Source: Candidatus Limnocylindrales bacterium
Lineage (GTDB): Bacteria > Moduliflexota > Moduliflexia > Moduliflexales > JAUQPW01
DNA length: 64,000 nt
Direction: 5' to 3'
Assembly: GCA_035559535.1 (NCBI GenBank)
Contig: DATMBG010000022.1
Span: 248,001 to 312,000 of the forward strand
The notes below the pieces were generated by a model that did not search any database, was not told the DNA's origin, and saw only the letters and a program-made list of their open reading frames with translations. Position 1 is the first letter of the stretch. Every line of letters begins with the position of its first letter. A program made the position numbers and the translations under genes. This document shows, in pieces, positions 62,257 to 64,000 of the stretch.

Positions 62257-64000
62257 ATGGATCTCATTTCGATTCTTATCGATAACCGGGAAATTCAGAT
62301 TCCCAGAGGAATTACGGTTTTAGAAGCGGCTGAATCCCTGGATATTAAAATTCCTGCACTATGTGTTTCCCCAGGCTGGGGAACGTCCGGTTTTTGTCGA
62401 AGTTGCGTGGTAGAGGTGGAAGGAGAGGATTACCTTCCCATAGCCTGTAGTCTGCCCGTTCAAGAAGGGATGGTTATCAAAACGAACTCCCCCAGAGTAC
62501 TTGAATCCCGTAGATTAACGGTGGAATTGCTCCTTGCCCGCCATACCATGGATTGTGCTGTCTGTTATCGAAATGGCAGGTGTTCTCTCCAAGATCTGGC
62601 AAATACCTACGGAATCAAGGAATCTCGATTTCTTACCCGAGAGAAACCCCTGGAAATCGATGATAAAAGTCCGGCCATTGTGCATAATCCCAACCGCTGT
62701 ATTCTATGTGGTTTATGTGTTCAGGCCTGTTGCGATATCCAAACCGTTTCGGTGATTGATTTTGCCCATCGAGGATTCGACCGGGTCGTGGAACCGGCCT
62801 TCGGACAGAGTCTTAATGAGGTGGAATGTGTTGCCTGTGGGCAGTGCATCCAGATCTGTCCGGTAGAATCTTTCTATGAAAAAAGCGAGATCGATAAAGT
62901 AAGGGAAGCCCTGAGAGATCCCCATAAAGAGGTTGTGGCGTTTTTATCTCCTTCGGTGCCGCTCTCTATCGGAGAAGAGTTTGGAATCGAGCCCGGAAAG
63001 TCTCTCTCCGGAGAAGTTATAAAGGCCTTGAAAATGGCCGGTTTTAAGAAGGTTTTTGATACCGCTCTGGGGGCCGATTTGGTAATCATGGAAGAAGCTT
63101 ATGAGCTGTTAACCCGCTGGAATTCGGGTAAAAGTCTCCCTCTGATAACCTCCTGTAGTCCGGAGTGGGTCAAGTTCGTCGAGCACTTTTATCCGGAACT
63201 CTTACCTCATCTCTGTCCTACCAAATCCCCCCAGCAGATCATGGGAACTTTAGCCAAGACCTATTTTGCCGAGATTACGAAGATAGATTTGAAAAATCTC
63301 TTTACGGTTTCTATAACTCCTTGTACGGCTGAGAAGTTTGAGCGGACCCGACCGGAGTTAAATATCCAGGGTTTTCCGGATATAGATGCCTGTTTAACCG
63401 TCAAAGAGGTAGCCCGCCTCATTCGGATGACCCTGGGAAACCCTTTTCCCGATATCGGCTCCGAAGAGTTTGATCAACCCTTCGAGGTCTCATCGGGAGC
63501 AGGAGTTATATTCGGAGTGGCCGGGGGGGTCATGGAAGGTGTGCTGAGGACTCTGTACGAGCTTAAAGTCGGTAAGAAGTTGAAATCGGTAGCTTTTGAG
63601 AATATCCGGGAAGAAGTCAGAACTTCTTACAGCGGAGGCCTTCGGGAAGTGGAGGTTCAAGTAGGAAATGAAACCCTTCAGGTTGCTGTGGTGCACGGAT
63701 TAGGAAATGCCAGAAGGATATTGGAGGCCCTTCGATCCGGGAAGAGCCGGTATCATTTTATCGAAGTAAAAGGATGCCCCAACGGCTGTGCTCAGGGGGG
63801 CGGTCAACCTATTCCAGCTACCCTTGAAATTATTCAGGCTCGAGAACGCGGCCTTTATCTAGAGGATGAAAAAAGAAAAATCCGTAAAGCCCATGAAAAT
63901 CCCAGAATCAAAGAACTTTATGAAAAATTTTTTAAAAAACCCGCCAGTCCCACGGCCAGAAAATTCCTACACACGGAGTTTACGCCGCGGGAACACCATC
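62257..64000 (+). CDS. [FeFe]-hydrogenase-like large subunit (HydA/HndD-like), cut by window edge
   Basis: At least 581 residues are encoded from ATG 62257 and the frame is open to the edge. The N-terminal part has every expected cluster: [2Fe-2S] C36, C47, C50, C64; His-ligated [4Fe-4S] H96, C100, C103, C109; and two ferredoxin clusters at C148-C158 and C191-C201. The H-domain is recognisable but altered. L1 is TSCSPEW (usually TSCCPGW), L2 is TPCTAEKFE (usually MPCxxKxxE) and L3 is EVKGCPNGC (usually ExMACxxGC). Thus the Met, Lys and Met that line the H-cluster in characterised enzymes are Thr354, Glu359 and Lys505. The maturases HydE/F/G are not in the window. It may be a modified, sensory or non-hydrogenase electron-transfer protein. 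An AGAGGGG ribosome site precedes it, 9 bases after the NuoF-like gene. Confidence 0.85.
   Translation, partial: MDLISILIDNREIQIPRGITVLEAAESLDIKIPALCVSPGWGTSGFCRSCVVEVEGEDYLPIACSLPVQEGMVIKTNSPRVLESRRLTVELLLARHTMDCAVCYRNGRCSLQDLANTYGIKESRFLTREKPLEIDDKSPAIVHNPNRCILCGLCVQACCDIQTVSVIDFAHRGFDRVVEPAFGQSLNEVECVACGQCIQICPVESFYEKSEIDKVREALRDPHKEVVAFLSPSVPLSIGEEFGIEPGKSLSGEVIKALKMAGFKKVFDTALGADLVIMEEAYELLTRWNSGKSLPLITSCSPEWVKFVEHFYPELLPHLCPTKSPQQIMGTLAKTYFAEITKIDLKNLFTVSITPCTAEKFERTRPELNIQGFPDIDACLTVKEVARLIRMTLGNPFPDIGSEEFDQPFEVSSGAGVIFGVAGGVMEGVLRTLYELKVGKKLKSVAFENIREEVRTSYSGGLREVEVQVGNETLQVAVVHGLGNARRILEALRSGKSRYHFIEVKGCPNGCAQGGGQPIPATLEIIQARERGLYLEDEKRKIRKAHENPRIKELYEKFFKKPASPTARKFLHTEFTPREHH

Overview
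The window is a gene-dense stretch of bacterial chromosome of moderate GC, with intergenic gaps mostly under 450 bp. A diderm envelope is suggested by a lipobox glycine-zipper protein, an alpha-2-macroglobulin/PBP1C pair, a PBP1A and Tat or Sec exported enzymes. The gene mix (type-B-like succinate dehydrogenase, PQQ dehydrogenase with sulfocyanin, DUF3662-FHA protein, SEDS protein, MEMO-family protein, [FeFe]-hydrogenase-like proteins) does not match a model organism. I read it as an uncultured or little-studied lineage and do not name a phylum. No phage, transposase, rRNA or CRISPR was seen.

Layout: the left edge cuts miaB (minus strand). Next come a ParB-like/thioredoxin-like fusion, a PcrA-type helicase and a TPR protein. 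Positions 5.5-13.4 kb hold a phosphorelay block: a NarL-type kinase and regulator, a large CHASE3 hybrid kinase, a single-domain receiver and a receiver-kinase. DUF2851 and a secreted subtilase follow. Positions 16.8-21.9 kb hold a small catabolic group: hydratase, aldo/keto reductase, LarA-like protein and aldehyde dehydrogenase. Positions 22.3-25.3 kb hold a periplasmic PQQ dehydrogenase with a lanthanide-type Asp pair, a sulfocyanin-like blue copper protein and a MocA-like nucleotidyltransferase. Positions 25.8-34.1 kb hold alpha-2-macroglobulin plus PBP1C.

A Tat-exported SMP-30 protein, an FHA protein, SdhA/SdhB without an adjacent membrane anchor, a sulfite-oxidase-like protein, a lipoprotein, a SEDS protein, a double-DUF4388 protein, a PqqD-like/MEMO fusion and an isocitrate/isopropylmalate-type dehydrogenase follow to 47.4 kb. 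Two proline tRNAs (CGG, GGG) flank pcm. PBP1A, GAPDH, GlyA, RpiB, an orphan DNA methyltransferase, RidA, the methylmalonyl-CoA mutase large subunit and RluD lead to the right end.

The most unusual locus is at the right edge (58.9-64 kb). A CheW domain is fused to three tandem copies of a helical unit that resembles the N-terminal domain of NuoE/HydC. A fourth copy lies in an orphan reading frame just downstream. These are followed by a NuoF/HydB-like protein lacking some cluster cysteines and an [FeFe]-hydrogenase-like protein whose electron-transfer clusters are intact but whose H-cluster pocket is altered. This suggests a redox complex wired to chemotaxis-type signalling rather than an ordinary hydrogenase.

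The intergenic DNA is also distinctive. Several families of short, imperfectly repeated, strand-symmetric sequences sit between genes. They include GTRTGGGR octamer arrays, C-rich hairpins, TTGTCCRTTGTCC-type and GTAATGCGTAAT-type repeats. Two copies of one octamer element, sharing a unique core, flank the GAPDH gene in inverted orientation.
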